DNA of 64,000 bases from Vibrio gigantis. GTDB taxonomy: Bacteria > Pseudomonadota > Gammaproteobacteria > Enterobacterales > Vibrionaceae. This document shows positions 8,558-17,015 of the stretch, one piece after another. The stretch is taken from positions 1,426,001 through 1,490,000 of the forward strand of contig NZ_AP025492.1 in the NCBI RefSeq assembly GCF_024347515.1, read 5' to 3'. The first letter of the stretch is position 1. Each line of letters opens with the position of its first letter. The notes under the pieces were generated by a model. That model ran no database searches, was not told where the DNA came from, and saw only the letters and a program-made list of their open reading frames with translations. A program made the position numbers and the translations under genes.

Positions 8558-9565
8558 TTACCAGATATCTTCAATTAAAGAGTCTTTGAGCTGCTCTGCT
8601 GCTGCAATGTTTTCTTTCGACATGTACTGCTTAACGTCAATTATCTCTTTTTCTGCATCCGAGTTTCCGTATTCCTGCGCGACTTCAAACCATGCTAGCG
8701 CTTTAACAAAATCGCTCCATGTTCCGTGACCATTGCGGTAAGCGTAACCAACGGAATACTGACCATAATCGTTGCCCTGCATAGCAGCGCTAGTGTAATA
8801 CTCTAATGCTTTTTTTGCGTCTGTAGTTTTGAAACCACACGGTTTTTTGTATCGAGTAGAAGAGTAAATATCACCCATCTTTACATAAGAAAGTGTATGT
8901 TCATCTTCTTCAATGGCGTTGCTAAACAATTGCATCGCTTTAGAACAACTCTTTTCAACGCCTTGTCCATTTAGGTAAGAAATACCCAAGTTGTACATGG
9001 CACTTGCATCACCTAAGTTTGCTGATTGCTCAAACCAATAAGCCGATTTAGTGAAGTCCTGAGCGACGCCTTGACCCTCATCGTATGAAAACGCGAGTTG
9101 ATACATAGCGTCAGAATAACCTGCTTGCGCGGAAGCGAGGTAATAGTCATTGCCTTTTTTAAGATCGACAGGTGTACCTTCACCATCAAAATACATTACG
9201 CCTAATGAATAGAGCACATAGGGGTCTTTGCTCGGTTCCGCTTTATGGTACCAAGCCAGTGCCTTTTCGTACTGTTCGTCGTAGTAATACTTATCTGCCA
9301 AGGTAATGATGGCTTTCACCTCACCAGATTCCGCGAGTTGATTCATGTACTCATAACCGCGCTCTACGTTCTCTTCATACATTGAATCTTCAATCAAAAG
9401 GTTAGCAGCCTGCATCACCAATTCATTATCGCTAGAATTTTCTGCCGTCTTTAATAGAGTGAGCTCTTCGCCTTCAAAAACTTCAATCTCAAGATCATAT
9501 GCAAAAGCATTGGCTGATAGCAGCAGTGACAGTGACGTTAAAAAGGTACAACTTTGTTTCATCAT
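8558..9565 (-). CDS. Exported Sel1-repeat protein
   Basis: 335 residues with a signal peptide (cleavage near SANAFA-YD, about residue 22). The rest is a solenoid of Sel1/TPR-like repeats of about 36 residues, seen as successive YSLGVMYFDGEGTP, YQLAFSYDEGQGV, YNLGISYLNGQGVE and YSVGYAYRNGHGTW units. Sel1 proteins are scaffolds for protein-protein contacts, usually in the periplasm or outer membrane. It is monocistronic, and no neighbour suggests a partner. Confidence 0.85.
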   Translation of the reverse strand: MMKQSCTFLTSLSLLLSANAFAYDLEIEVFEGEELTLLKTAENSSDNELVMQAANLLIEDSMYEENVERGYEYMNQLAESGEVKAIITLADKYYYDEQYEKALAWYHKAEPSKDPYVLYSLGVMYFDGEGTPVDLKKGNDYYLASAQAGYSDAMYQLAFSYDEGQGVAQDFTKSAYWFEQSANLGDASAMYNLGISYLNGQGVEKSCSKAMQLFSNAIEEDEHTLSYVKMGDIYSSTRYKKPCGFKTTDAKKALEYYTSAAMQGNDYGQYSVGYAYRNGHGTWSDFVKALAWFEVAQEYGNSDAEKEIIDVKQYMSKENIAAAEQLKDSLIEDIW

Positions 9566-9686
9566 TTAAGCCATTTATTATATTAGTTAAGTTTCACATG
9601 AATATAACAAGGTAGCTTTGAAAATAAAGGGTTTTTACAAATGTAGACCTCTGGATTTACTACAATGAGACCTAGGGCATTTCCGG

Positions 9687-9749
9687 ATGCTAGAGCAGCT
9701 AGAATAGTTAAACCAACCTCTGATCAAAGTGATTAAGCCAGTGAAGTAG
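9687..9749 (+). pseudogene. Decayed copy of a short repeated reading frame (copy C)
   Basis: From the ATG at 9687 the frame reads MLEQLE, an in-frame TAG, then LNQPLIKVIKPVK and a stop. Ignoring the internal stop it aligns with MLDQIDQLNTKLMKAVKSVK at 4089 and MLEQSEQFNTTQMEAVKSV at 3355. The internal stop shows this copy is not translated as a whole. Confidence 0.4.
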
Positions 9750-9817
9750 TGGGCCGATTTCTTTCAGTGCAATTCATGCTCCAGAGAGCTTTAAACCCAA
9801 ACAGCTGCGCCCCACAT

Positions 9818-10279
9818 TTACCTCACTGGCAGCTTAGTCTTTGTTTTTACCTGACCGAAGGCGAAGCTAGATTCAATAGAAGCAATATTGGGCAGGCGGG
9901 TTAATTGTTTACGGATAAACTGCTCGTAGCTTTTGAGCGATTCACTGACCACATGCAGCAAATAGTCGTGATTGCCTGTCATTAGAAAGCACTCTAACAC
10001 TTCATCGATGGCTTCAATGTGCTGCTCAAAGTCTCGCATGTTTTCTTCAGTCGGCTTTTCAAGTTTTACCAACACAAATACATTCACGGGTAACCCACAT
10101 GCCTCTTGGTCGACACTAGCGTGATAGCCTCGAATGATCCCTTGTTTCTCTAATGCTCGAACTCGGCGTAAACAAGGGGAGGGAGAAAGCGCTACGCGGT
10201 CGGCTAACTCTTGATTGGTCAGCCGTGCGTTGCTTTGCAGTTCAGCCAGTATTTTTTTGTCGATCTCATCCATTGGCAT
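9818..10279 (-). CDS. Lrp/AsnC family transcriptional regulator
   Basis: 153 residues, the standard Lrp length. An N-terminal winged HTH (DKKILAELQSNARLTNQELA, then SPSPCLRRVRALE as recognition helix) is followed by a RAM/ACT-like effector domain (residues about 65-150). The gene is divergent from the PLP enzyme at 10416 across a 136-base region, the classic arrangement for an Lrp-type sensor of an amino acid acting on the gene that metabolises it. The target is therefore inferred to be that enzyme. Confidence 0.9.
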   Translation of the reverse strand: MPMDEIDKKILAELQSNARLTNQELADRVALSPSPCLRRVRALEKQGIIRGYHASVDQEACGLPVNVFVLVKLEKPTEENMRDFEQHIEAIDEVLECFLMTGNHDYLLHVVSESLKSYEQFIRKQLTRLPNIASIESSFAFGQVKTKTKLPVR

Positions 10280-10415
10280 ATACCATCAATATTGAAGTTC
10301 ATTTGGCAATATTATTGCTCAAAGTGTATGCCTTACTTCGCAAATAGCAATTTTTAACATCTGCGCAAAACTAAAATTAAAGGAGGAACAACAAGCATGG
10401 AATGACTTAGGAACT

Positions 10416-12227
10416 ATGAATACTTCAACTCAACTTAGCCCACTGCGTAAAACCACCAAACACGAACAAGCAGAAGCTCTTGCCATTGAGCAGGCAAAAC
10501 ACTTTGGTATCGACCCAAATAGTGATTACGGCGTCACGCTGATTGAACTGGCGACGACCCTGTACAAAGCTAATACCAAGACACACGATCTTTGGGCATT
10601 GACGGTTGATGGCTTATCAGATCTCGACAAGAGTGACCGGATCGCTTGGTTTAACGCTAAACGTTTTTTGTCATTCCAGATCGCTAAGATCCTCGATAAC
10701 CTGCAAAACCCAATGCGCGCCACTTACCAATCTATTGCTACCAATAATGGCAATTTTGCTTCAAAAGGTGCGTATCCTATCTTCGATAATGTTGCTGCTA
10801 TCTTCTCGGCAAGCCCAGTGATTACGCGCACCGCGACCTATTTGTTTGCGTGTACTGAATGGATTGAAGACGCGTTCAACGGTAAAGAGCCGCTGCACGA
10901 TATCTATTCTCGACTTCTCAACCCAACATCGATTTCACTGGCGAACCATATGGTTGACATTGAGGCGGGCTCCAGAGCTAACGAGTACCTCGCATGGAAC
11001 TTTAACTCCGGTATGGCGGCTATTGATGGGTTGTTGAGTCATTTGCTCGGGCATGAAGACATTGTCTTGGCCTCACGCAATATCTACGGCGGTTCTTATC
11101 AGCTGTTGGAAGATTGGTTTGGCAAGCCGTCGAATCTAAATGTTGCGGTAGAGTGGGTCGATGGTTACTCAGGAGATGAGTTTGCGGCTCGCCTTGATGA
11201 GGTTGCTGAAAAATACGCAGATCGCCTCGCCGCGGGTAAGAAGATCTATGTTTATCTAGAGTCACCGTGTAACCCGCACGGGTACGTGTTAGATGTCGCC
11301 AACATCAGTAAAGCTGGTCACCTTCGAGGTTGGGACGTAATTGTCGACTCAACAGTGGGTACACCATTGTTGCACCCAGTACTAAAACGCGATGATGTGA
11401 TGGAAAGACCAGATTATGTCATTCACTCCTACACCAAGGAACTAGCGGGTTCAGGTACCACAACCGCTGGTGTCGTGATTGGGCGAAACGAGACCATGTT
11501 TGTTCCTAAAGGGGAGGACGTCACCTTCACCAAACCTAACGGCGATGAGGTTACCATTCCATGGAACGAAACGCTGTTTTGGAATGTGTATTACATCAAA
11601 GGCGCATTCTTAGATGCAGACAAAGCGTTTGAAGTGCTTAACGGCATGAAAACCTATGAGATGCGCGTGGTGCAGAAAACCATTAACACGCTGACTCTGG
11701 CGAAGATTTTTGATGCTCACCCTGACATCAACGTATCGTGTCCTGCTTTGCCAGATAGCGATAACTATGAACATTGTCAGAACAACATGTATTTGGGGGT
11801 GCCAGCGGCATTATTTACTATCGATATGGAAGGTAACGGTGATCGTGCGCCAATCAATCGTGATGGGTTCAAACAGTTCTTCGATATGCTTGAGCCAGCA
11901 ATCGGCATGCAAGTGAGCCTGGGGCAAACTAATACGGTGGCGCTGTGTCCGGCACTGACCACCCACTCAGAACTTAGCGATGAGGCACTCAATGAAGCAG
12001 GGATCAAACCGACGACAATGCGTATCTCTATCGGTTTGGAAGATCCTCGAATGTTCATCGCCCATATTATCGAGGCAGCCAAATTGTCCATTGACCGTAA
12101 ACACGCCGATTTCTCATCGAGCTTCCCTAGTGGTGACAGTATCGATGAAATCTATATGCAAACCTATATGGACGTACACCAGAGGTTTGTGAAGAGTTTG
12201 CCAAAGTTCAGTCAGCTCACTCAATAA
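10416..12227 (+). CDS. Long trans-sulfuration-family PLP enzyme (Cys/Met metabolism)
   Basis: 603 residues, about 200 longer than typical methionine gamma-lyase or cystathionine synthase/lyase. Family landmarks are clear: YSRLLNPT (about 164-171), FNSGMAAI (197-204), NIYGGSYQL for the cofactor-stacking Tyr, YLESPCNPHG, cofactor-binding Asp311 in VIVDSTVGTP, and Schiff-base Lys341 in HSYTKELAGSGTT. The extra length is an N-terminal helical region of about 150 residues and an insertion around 370-400. It probably acts on a sulfur amino acid or O-acylated homoserine, but the reaction cannot be fixed from sequence. The divergent Lrp gene likely controls it. Confidence 0.85.
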   Translation: MNTSTQLSPLRKTTKHEQAEALAIEQAKHFGIDPNSDYGVTLIELATTLYKANTKTHDLWALTVDGLSDLDKSDRIAWFNAKRFLSFQIAKILDNLQNPMRATYQSIATNNGNFASKGAYPIFDNVAAIFSASPVITRTATYLFACTEWIEDAFNGKEPLHDIYSRLLNPTSISLANHMVDIEAGSRANEYLAWNFNSGMAAIDGLLSHLLGHEDIVLASRNIYGGSYQLLEDWFGKPSNLNVAVEWVDGYSGDEFAARLDEVAEKYADRLAAGKKIYVYLESPCNPHGYVLDVANISKAGHLRGWDVIVDSTVGTPLLHPVLKRDDVMERPDYVIHSYTKELAGSGTTTAGVVIGRNETMFVPKGEDVTFTKPNGDEVTIPWNETLFWNVYYIKGAFLDADKAFEVLNGMKTYEMRVVQKTINTLTLAKIFDAHPDINVSCPALPDSDNYEHCQNNMYLGVPAALFTIDMEGNGDRAPINRDGFKQFFDMLEPAIGMQVSLGQTNTVALCPALTTHSELSDEALNEAGIKPTTMRISIGLEDPRMFIAHIIEAAKLSIDRKHADFSSSFPSGDSIDEIYMQTYMDVHQRFVKSLPKFSQLTQ

Positions 12228-12302
12228 CTTTCGTCAATAAGCCAGTCAGTGAAGTAGGGAGCTGTAATCGTTAGAGAATAGCTGCACCGCTAGATAGAAA
12301 AC

Positions 12303-12329
12303 TAAGGCCTCGCATGTGCGAGGCCTTTT
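12303..12329. terminator. GGCCTCGC-type terminator, copy 3
   Basis: AGGCCTCGC / GCGAGGCCT stem, 4-base loop and TTTT tail, about 75 bases after the PLP enzyme gene and ahead of the convergent 80-residue gene. The upstream GATAGAAAACTA resembles the lead-in of the other copies. Confidence 0.78.
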
Positions 12330-12420
12330 GGGTTTAGGAGAGTGGCAATAAATCTGTTTCGAATAAATTTTTGAAGACTACGGTTATCGAATTTTGAATC
12401 CTTGTTTCTCCATTTACTTA

Positions 12421-12663
12421 CTATTTCGGCTGGTGGCCAGTCTTCTTCGCAAGCTCTTGCATAGCTTCAGCAAACGTTGTTGTCCCGCCTTTCGGTTTAA
12501 CCTGTACCACTTTATATCCTAGTTCTTCCAGTGCTTGGCGCTCTGCTAAAACCGCTTTATCGTCTGGTTGACTACCTTGTACAGGCTGATGAATGTAGCA
12601 CCCTTCTAGTTGACCATCTTCGACCAGTTGGTGGTGTTTCAGTGCATTGATATCAAAATTCAT
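12421..12663 (-). CDS. Small hypothetical protein (80 aa)
   Basis: Soluble 80-residue protein, MNFDINALKHHQLVEDGQLE..., with a predicted helix around AERQALEELGY and a basic C-terminus (KKTGHQPK). No family recognised. Coding is supported by its well-spaced position between a terminator (12303-12329) and the next regulator, and by normal composition. The AAAATGGAGAG-like sequence upstream is only a loose ribosome binding site. Confidence 0.5.
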   Translation of the reverse strand: MNFDINALKHHQLVEDGQLEGCYIHQPVQGSQPDDKAVLAERQALEELGYKVVQVKPKGGTTTFAEAMQELAKKTGHQPK

Positions 12664-12807
12664 AGTCAGTCTTTTCGTTTTAAATGGAGAGTCTCTGTGG
12701 CAAAGGCCTCAGATATCTATAATTTTATTGTTTGTACCATACGGCATTTTAACTACAAGAATCTAGTGCAAATACAGTTACCCAATTGCAGTAAGCCGGC
12801 CTCTATA

Positions 12808-13788
12808 CTAAAGCCTCATAGAATTACGACGGCATTGGGTCGGAGTCATCCCGAATCTTTTGCGAAAAATTTTGCATAGATAGCTGGTGTCCTTTACACC
12901 GATCTCATCCGCAAGTTGTATCAAGCTATGATTAGAATGGACCAATCGCCAATGCACGTGCTGTAGGCGTAATTCTTGCCAATATTGATGAACAGATACA
13001 TCAAACTGTTGTTGAAAAAGGCGGTCTAGTTGTCGGCGGCTGAGGCCAATAAACGTTCCTATCTGATCTACCGTGGTATCTAGTGCTAAATGTTCCTGCA
13101 TTAATGAGGTTGCGCGGTCGACGTGTCGATTTTGGTAATTGCCATGCTGTGAGGATTTTAAACGGTGGTGATTACTGCGGCTCTCATCAACAAGCATATC
13201 GGCTAACCCTTTTTCAGCTTTGATTTGACCGACATGGTTTTGCAAAATAGCGACGAGAAGATCGATAGTCGCGCTACCCCCCGTGCAACTGATGAGTTTT
13301 TTGTCGAAGTGATAAAGCTGCTCATCACGCACAACCACTTTGGGATAAGTCGCTTTAAATTCATGATGATGCCTCCAGTGAACCACGACCTGATGTTGGT
13401 TTAACAACCCTAGCTCTGCAAGTGTAAAACAAGCGTTATCGATGCTAATAATGTTGATACCAGCCGATACCACCTTTCTAAAAAAAGTTCGATAAAGATC
13501 GGCCTGTTGTTGTGACTCATGAGCACTTCGACTGCCAAATAAGACAACGTAATCAACGTCCTTCAATTCGATAGTATCAGGGGTAAGGTCCACCATAATG
13601 GGGATGTTACTGCTAGAAGTGACCAACCCTTGAGTGTGGGACATTATCTGCCAAGAGCAATAGCGTTGCTGGCTGAGATCTGCGTCATCTGCCGAAAAGC
13701 GCAGTTTGTCTAGAAACGCGCCGAAGGGGAATATGTTGAAATTATTCAACGGTATTAATAAAAACCGGACGCCTTTGGGTTGGCTCAT
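12808..13788 (-). CDS. GlxA-type AraC family transcriptional regulator
   Basis: 326 residues. The first about 185 form a DJ-1/PfpI (class I glutamine amidotransferase-like) domain (VDYVVLFGSRSAHES, then ISIDNACFTLAELGLLNQH around the nucleophile elbow, where a Cys lies in NACFTLAE). The C-terminal about 100 residues are an AraC double HTH (FIGLSRRQLDRLFQQQF and IGVKDTSYLCKIFRKRFGMTP). It is divergent from the LysE-type exporter at 13903, which is its likely target. GlxA-like members often respond to amino-acid derivatives such as carnitine or arginine; the effector here is unknown. Confidence 0.88.
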   Translation of the reverse strand: MSQPKGVRFLLIPLNNFNIFPFGAFLDKLRFSADDADLSQQRYCSWQIMSHTQGLVTSSSNIPIMVDLTPDTIELKDVDYVVLFGSRSAHESQQQADLYRTFFRKVVSAGINIISIDNACFTLAELGLLNQHQVVVHWRHHHEFKATYPKVVVRDEQLYHFDKKLISCTGGSATIDLLVAILQNHVGQIKAEKGLADMLVDESRSNHHRLKSSQHGNYQNRHVDRATSLMQEHLALDTTVDQIGTFIGLSRRQLDRLFQQQFDVSVHQYWQELRLQHVHWRLVHSNHSLIQLADEIGVKDTSYLCKIFRKRFGMTPTQCRRNSMRL

Positions 13789-13902
13789 AGGAATGGCTCT
13801 TGATGTCTAAATGGTAATATTTTACGTCCATATATTACCGTTATCAATTTGATTTTCGAAGGATACTAGCGACAGATTAAGTTGTCTTTTTATAGGTTAG
13901 TT

Positions 13903-14523
13903 ATGACGTTTGAAGTGTGGTGCGTGTTTATTTTGTCTGCTTTGGGTCTAGCATGTATCCCTGGTCCCAACTCTTTATTGGCACTCAGCCATGGTGCTCA
14001 ATTTGGTTATAAGAAAACAATGTGGACGATCTATGGCGGGATTTGTGGTTTCTTCTTATTGATCACGATTGCCATGTTTGGGCTTGGAACAATATTAGAG
14101 GCTGAGCCGAAGCTGATGATTGTTCTGCAATGGCTGGGCGCTTTGTATCTCGGATACCTCGGTCTGACGTTGTTTTCTGCTCCCTCTGTTAGCGTTGAAG
14201 ATACAACTGAAAAGGTCACATTGTTACCACGCGAGTTATTCAAACAAGGGTACTTTGCCGCGCTGTCTAACCCGAAAGTCTTACTATTTTTTACCGCGTT
14301 CTTGGCTCAATTTATTAACCCTGATAAAGCCTTTCTACCTCAGTTTGTTGTCATCACCTTGAGCTTTCTTTGTATTGAGTTTGCTGTCGAGTTCGCGGTG
14401 GCTAGAGTTGCAGATAAGGTCAAAGTGTTGTTATTAACGAATGGTCGTATGTTTAATCGATGCTGCGGCACTCTTTTCTTACTGCTAGGCATAATGGCAT
14501 TAGTGAAAAGTCTCCCTCAATAA
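13903..14523 (+). CDS. LysE/RhtB family amino-acid exporter
   Basis: 206 residues with six hydrophobic segments, normal for LysE/RhtB proteins. The N-terminal CIPGPNSLLALSHGAQFG motif is the family hallmark. I chose the ATG at 13903 over the in-frame TTG at 13882 because translation from the ATG starts at the normal family position; neither has a strong ribosome binding site. The divergent GlxA-type regulator suggests inducible efflux of an amino acid or related compound. Confidence 0.85.
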   Translation: MTFEVWCVFILSALGLACIPGPNSLLALSHGAQFGYKKTMWTIYGGICGFFLLITIAMFGLGTILEAEPKLMIVLQWLGALYLGYLGLTLFSAPSVSVEDTTEKVTLLPRELFKQGYFAALSNPKVLLFFTAFLAQFINPDKAFLPQFVVITLSFLCIEFAVEFAVARVADKVKVLLLTNGRMFNRCCGTLFLLLGIMALVKSLPQ

Positions 14524-14646
14524 GAAGACCTGTCGATTTATTCCTCGCCGTGAGTTACGCAGAGCATCATAGTCCCCAAATGAGGTCGGTTTACGAGGTG
14601 CCAGCCACTTGTGGGGATGGGGCGATAGCCCTGTGTATTTAGCTTT

Positions 14647-16713
14647 CTAGATCTCTAACTTTCTAGCTTTTTCATTTTCAAGATTACGCCGAGCTAAATC
14701 ATGCATTTGCTTTATTGTCATCAGCGCCAACCAGATGATCTCTTCTACTGATTTCTGACCAGTTGTTGAAGTTGGGTGGTTCACATCGGTTTTGTCAGTC
14801 AGTGTCGGCAGCTCATGAACCCGGTTATCACGGATGGTGTTGATCAACGCATCCATAGCATCATGTATTAGCGTCTCCACTTGTTGTGAACCTTGGTATT
14901 GCGTGCCTTTTCTTATAAGCGGAATGAGCAAGCAGAGGTAATGGCTTAGCAAGCGGTAGTGGCTCAACATATCTTCGTAGTAGTGAGGGTCGGCGCGAGT
15001 GTGTTTTGGCTCTTGCTGCATCTCATTGTAAATCAGCTCAAGGTCGCTTTCTGCGGTTAGCATGGCGGCACGTTGCTTGGTGAGTTCAATATGGTCATGT
15101 TGTTCTGCATCGACTTGAAGTTGTTCATAGCAATACACGAACAAGCTTTTTGAACTGCTCAAGGCTTTTAACGCTTGATTGTGGATCTCTTTACCTCGCC
15201 ATTGAGGCCATAGCAAACCATAGCCCAGTAGGACTATCGCGCCGCCAATGACGTTATCGATCAAACGTGGCGCGGCAAAATCGAGCCCTTGATGTGCCAT
15301 GGTTTGGTAGACCAAAATCAATAGTGCGGTAATACAACCAATGGCCAGTGAGTAGTGGCGCATAATATTAAGCATGGCGATGGGTAAGAGTATGACTATC
15401 AGAGCAAACATCGCGTTCGCAGACACACCGATATGAATGATAGAAGTCGCGAATAACACACCGGCGGCAGTGCCTAAGCAGCGTTTCCAAGTCTTACTGC
15501 GTGTGGCTAAAAAGCTAGGTTGTATCACCATCAACATTGAGATAAGCACCCAGTCAGGGCGAATTAATTCATAGTATTCTGCGATGCCTGCGCCAAGGGA
15601 AAACATTAAACCGACACGGGTAACGTGGCGCCAAATAGGGTTGTCTCGTTTTGGTAGGCGAAAAGACAATTCGAACGGTTGTACTTCAAAAGAACGCTCA
15701 TACGCGGGTTCATTCAGCTCGATACGACGTGAGATGTGTTTTACGGCGAATGCCCAATAACGGAAGCGAGGTTGATCTTCCAGCTTCACCGCTTCAATCA
15801 AATCATCGGCTTCTTGTTCCAACGAACTTAAATGTTGTATGTCTTCATTGGTGTTGTGCAGAAGTTGCTTGGCTTTATGTTTTAATCTTTGCTGGCAATG
15901 TTGGCTCCAAACTAACAGTAAGTCACGCTTGTGCTTATTGGATTGAAATTGGTTTAACAGATCTGGATTGCTTGTATGGCTGCTTATTACTACTTCAAAC
16001 GTATCGATAGCGAGGAATAGTGCTTCTCGAAGCTTATTTGCATCGTCATGTTTAGAGCGGAATGACTCAGACTGAAGAGCCTGTTGGAACAACTCGATTA
16101 GTTGATACTTGATGCGTCTTTTTAACGCTTCATTTTCTCCACCTAACAAGAACTCTTGGCGATATTGAATGTAGTCTGCCAATGCCTCGTAAATTGCTGC
16201 TAAGCACACACGTAACGCATAGTGCTTCCACAGGGCAAACCATAGCCAACTAAACAGTGCGAAAGTAAGAGGCCCAAGTATCAGCATAGGGTACAAGCTG
16301 AGCGCTGTGTTGGAGTTATGAAGTGATAAAGTGACAATAGCAATCAAGAGGCTAGACATGCCTAGTCTCCCCCAGAATGGGCCATTGACTGCAGCGCTGG
16401 CCAGTAGGGCACCCAATAGACCAAAGGTTACCCATAAAGGCAGCCCGCTAATAAGTAGCAGATAACTGACAGCTTGAGTTAACCCCCAAGCGGTAGCCGT
16501 AATAGCAAAACGTGTCCAACGTTTTGGGCCCGCAGAATCAAGGCCACTAATTAGAGCGGCTGGCATTGTCATTAGCGCAGTCATCGCGAGAGCCGTTTGA
16601 TTGAACAACACGCCTAAACCAAGAAACAACACTATGGCGCTGGTGGCACGAAGCCCAAGATTGACCGAAGGGGAGTACCAGATTTTACGTAGAATGGCAG
16701 GGGAGAACGTCAT
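14647..16713 (-). CDS. FUSC family inner-membrane protein (YccS/AaeB-like)
   Basis: 688 residues with the duplicated layout of the fusaric-acid-resistance (FUSC) superfamily: a block of about five or six helices (residues about 20-165), a long soluble, helix-rich region (about 170-350), a second membrane block (about 375-495) and a C-terminal soluble helical domain. AaeB members export aromatic carboxylates with an MFP partner. No aaeA-like adaptor is adjacent, so YccS-like of unknown cargo is the safer call. Confidence 0.8.
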   Translation of the reverse strand: MTFSPAILRKIWYSPSVNLGLRATSAIVLFLGLGVLFNQTALAMTALMTMPAALISGLDSAGPKRWTRFAITATAWGLTQAVSYLLLISGLPLWVTFGLLGALLASAAVNGPFWGRLGMSSLLIAIVTLSLHNSNTALSLYPMLILGPLTFALFSWLWFALWKHYALRVCLAAIYEALADYIQYRQEFLLGGENEALKRRIKYQLIELFQQALQSESFRSKHDDANKLREALFLAIDTFEVVISSHTSNPDLLNQFQSNKHKRDLLLVWSQHCQQRLKHKAKQLLHNTNEDIQHLSSLEQEADDLIEAVKLEDQPRFRYWAFAVKHISRRIELNEPAYERSFEVQPFELSFRLPKRDNPIWRHVTRVGLMFSLGAGIAEYYELIRPDWVLISMLMVIQPSFLATRSKTWKRCLGTAAGVLFATSIIHIGVSANAMFALIVILLPIAMLNIMRHYSLAIGCITALLILVYQTMAHQGLDFAAPRLIDNVIGGAIVLLGYGLLWPQWRGKEIHNQALKALSSSKSLFVYCYEQLQVDAEQHDHIELTKQRAAMLTAESDLELIYNEMQQEPKHTRADPHYYEDMLSHYRLLSHYLCLLIPLIRKGTQYQGSQQVETLIHDAMDALINTIRDNRVHELPTLTDKTDVNHPTSTTGQKSVEEIIWLALMTIKQMHDLARRNLENEKARKLEI

Positions 16714-16969
16714 AAAACCTCTTTACTTGCTGTGTCTTATTCAGTGTAACGCCAAACTTCATTGTTGTGCTTGTTTCAATCACAAGTTGATAAATTGAAG
16801 CGCAGTACATCTATGGCTGGGGTTTTCTCCATATTGAGCTAGCGGTCAATCATCAGATTACCTGCTGGTCAGGATTATTGTCGTCACTGCGAGGTGTCAT
16901 CGATTAAAGAGCTTCTATTCGGTGTATCTGAGGTAATATCTCATCTAGGTATGTATTGTTGATAGAAAT

Positions 16970-16996
16970 AAGGCCTCGCGTTGAGGAGGCCTTTTA
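16970..16996 (-). terminator. GGCCTC-type terminator, copy 4
   Basis: Stem AGGCCTC / GAGGCCT with an 8-base loop and TTTT on the plus strand, just beyond the stop of the minus-strand lipoprotein gene ending at 17016. It is the most diverged of the four related hairpins. Confidence 0.65.
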
Positions 16997-17015
16997 TTAA
17001 TCATTAATTACATAG

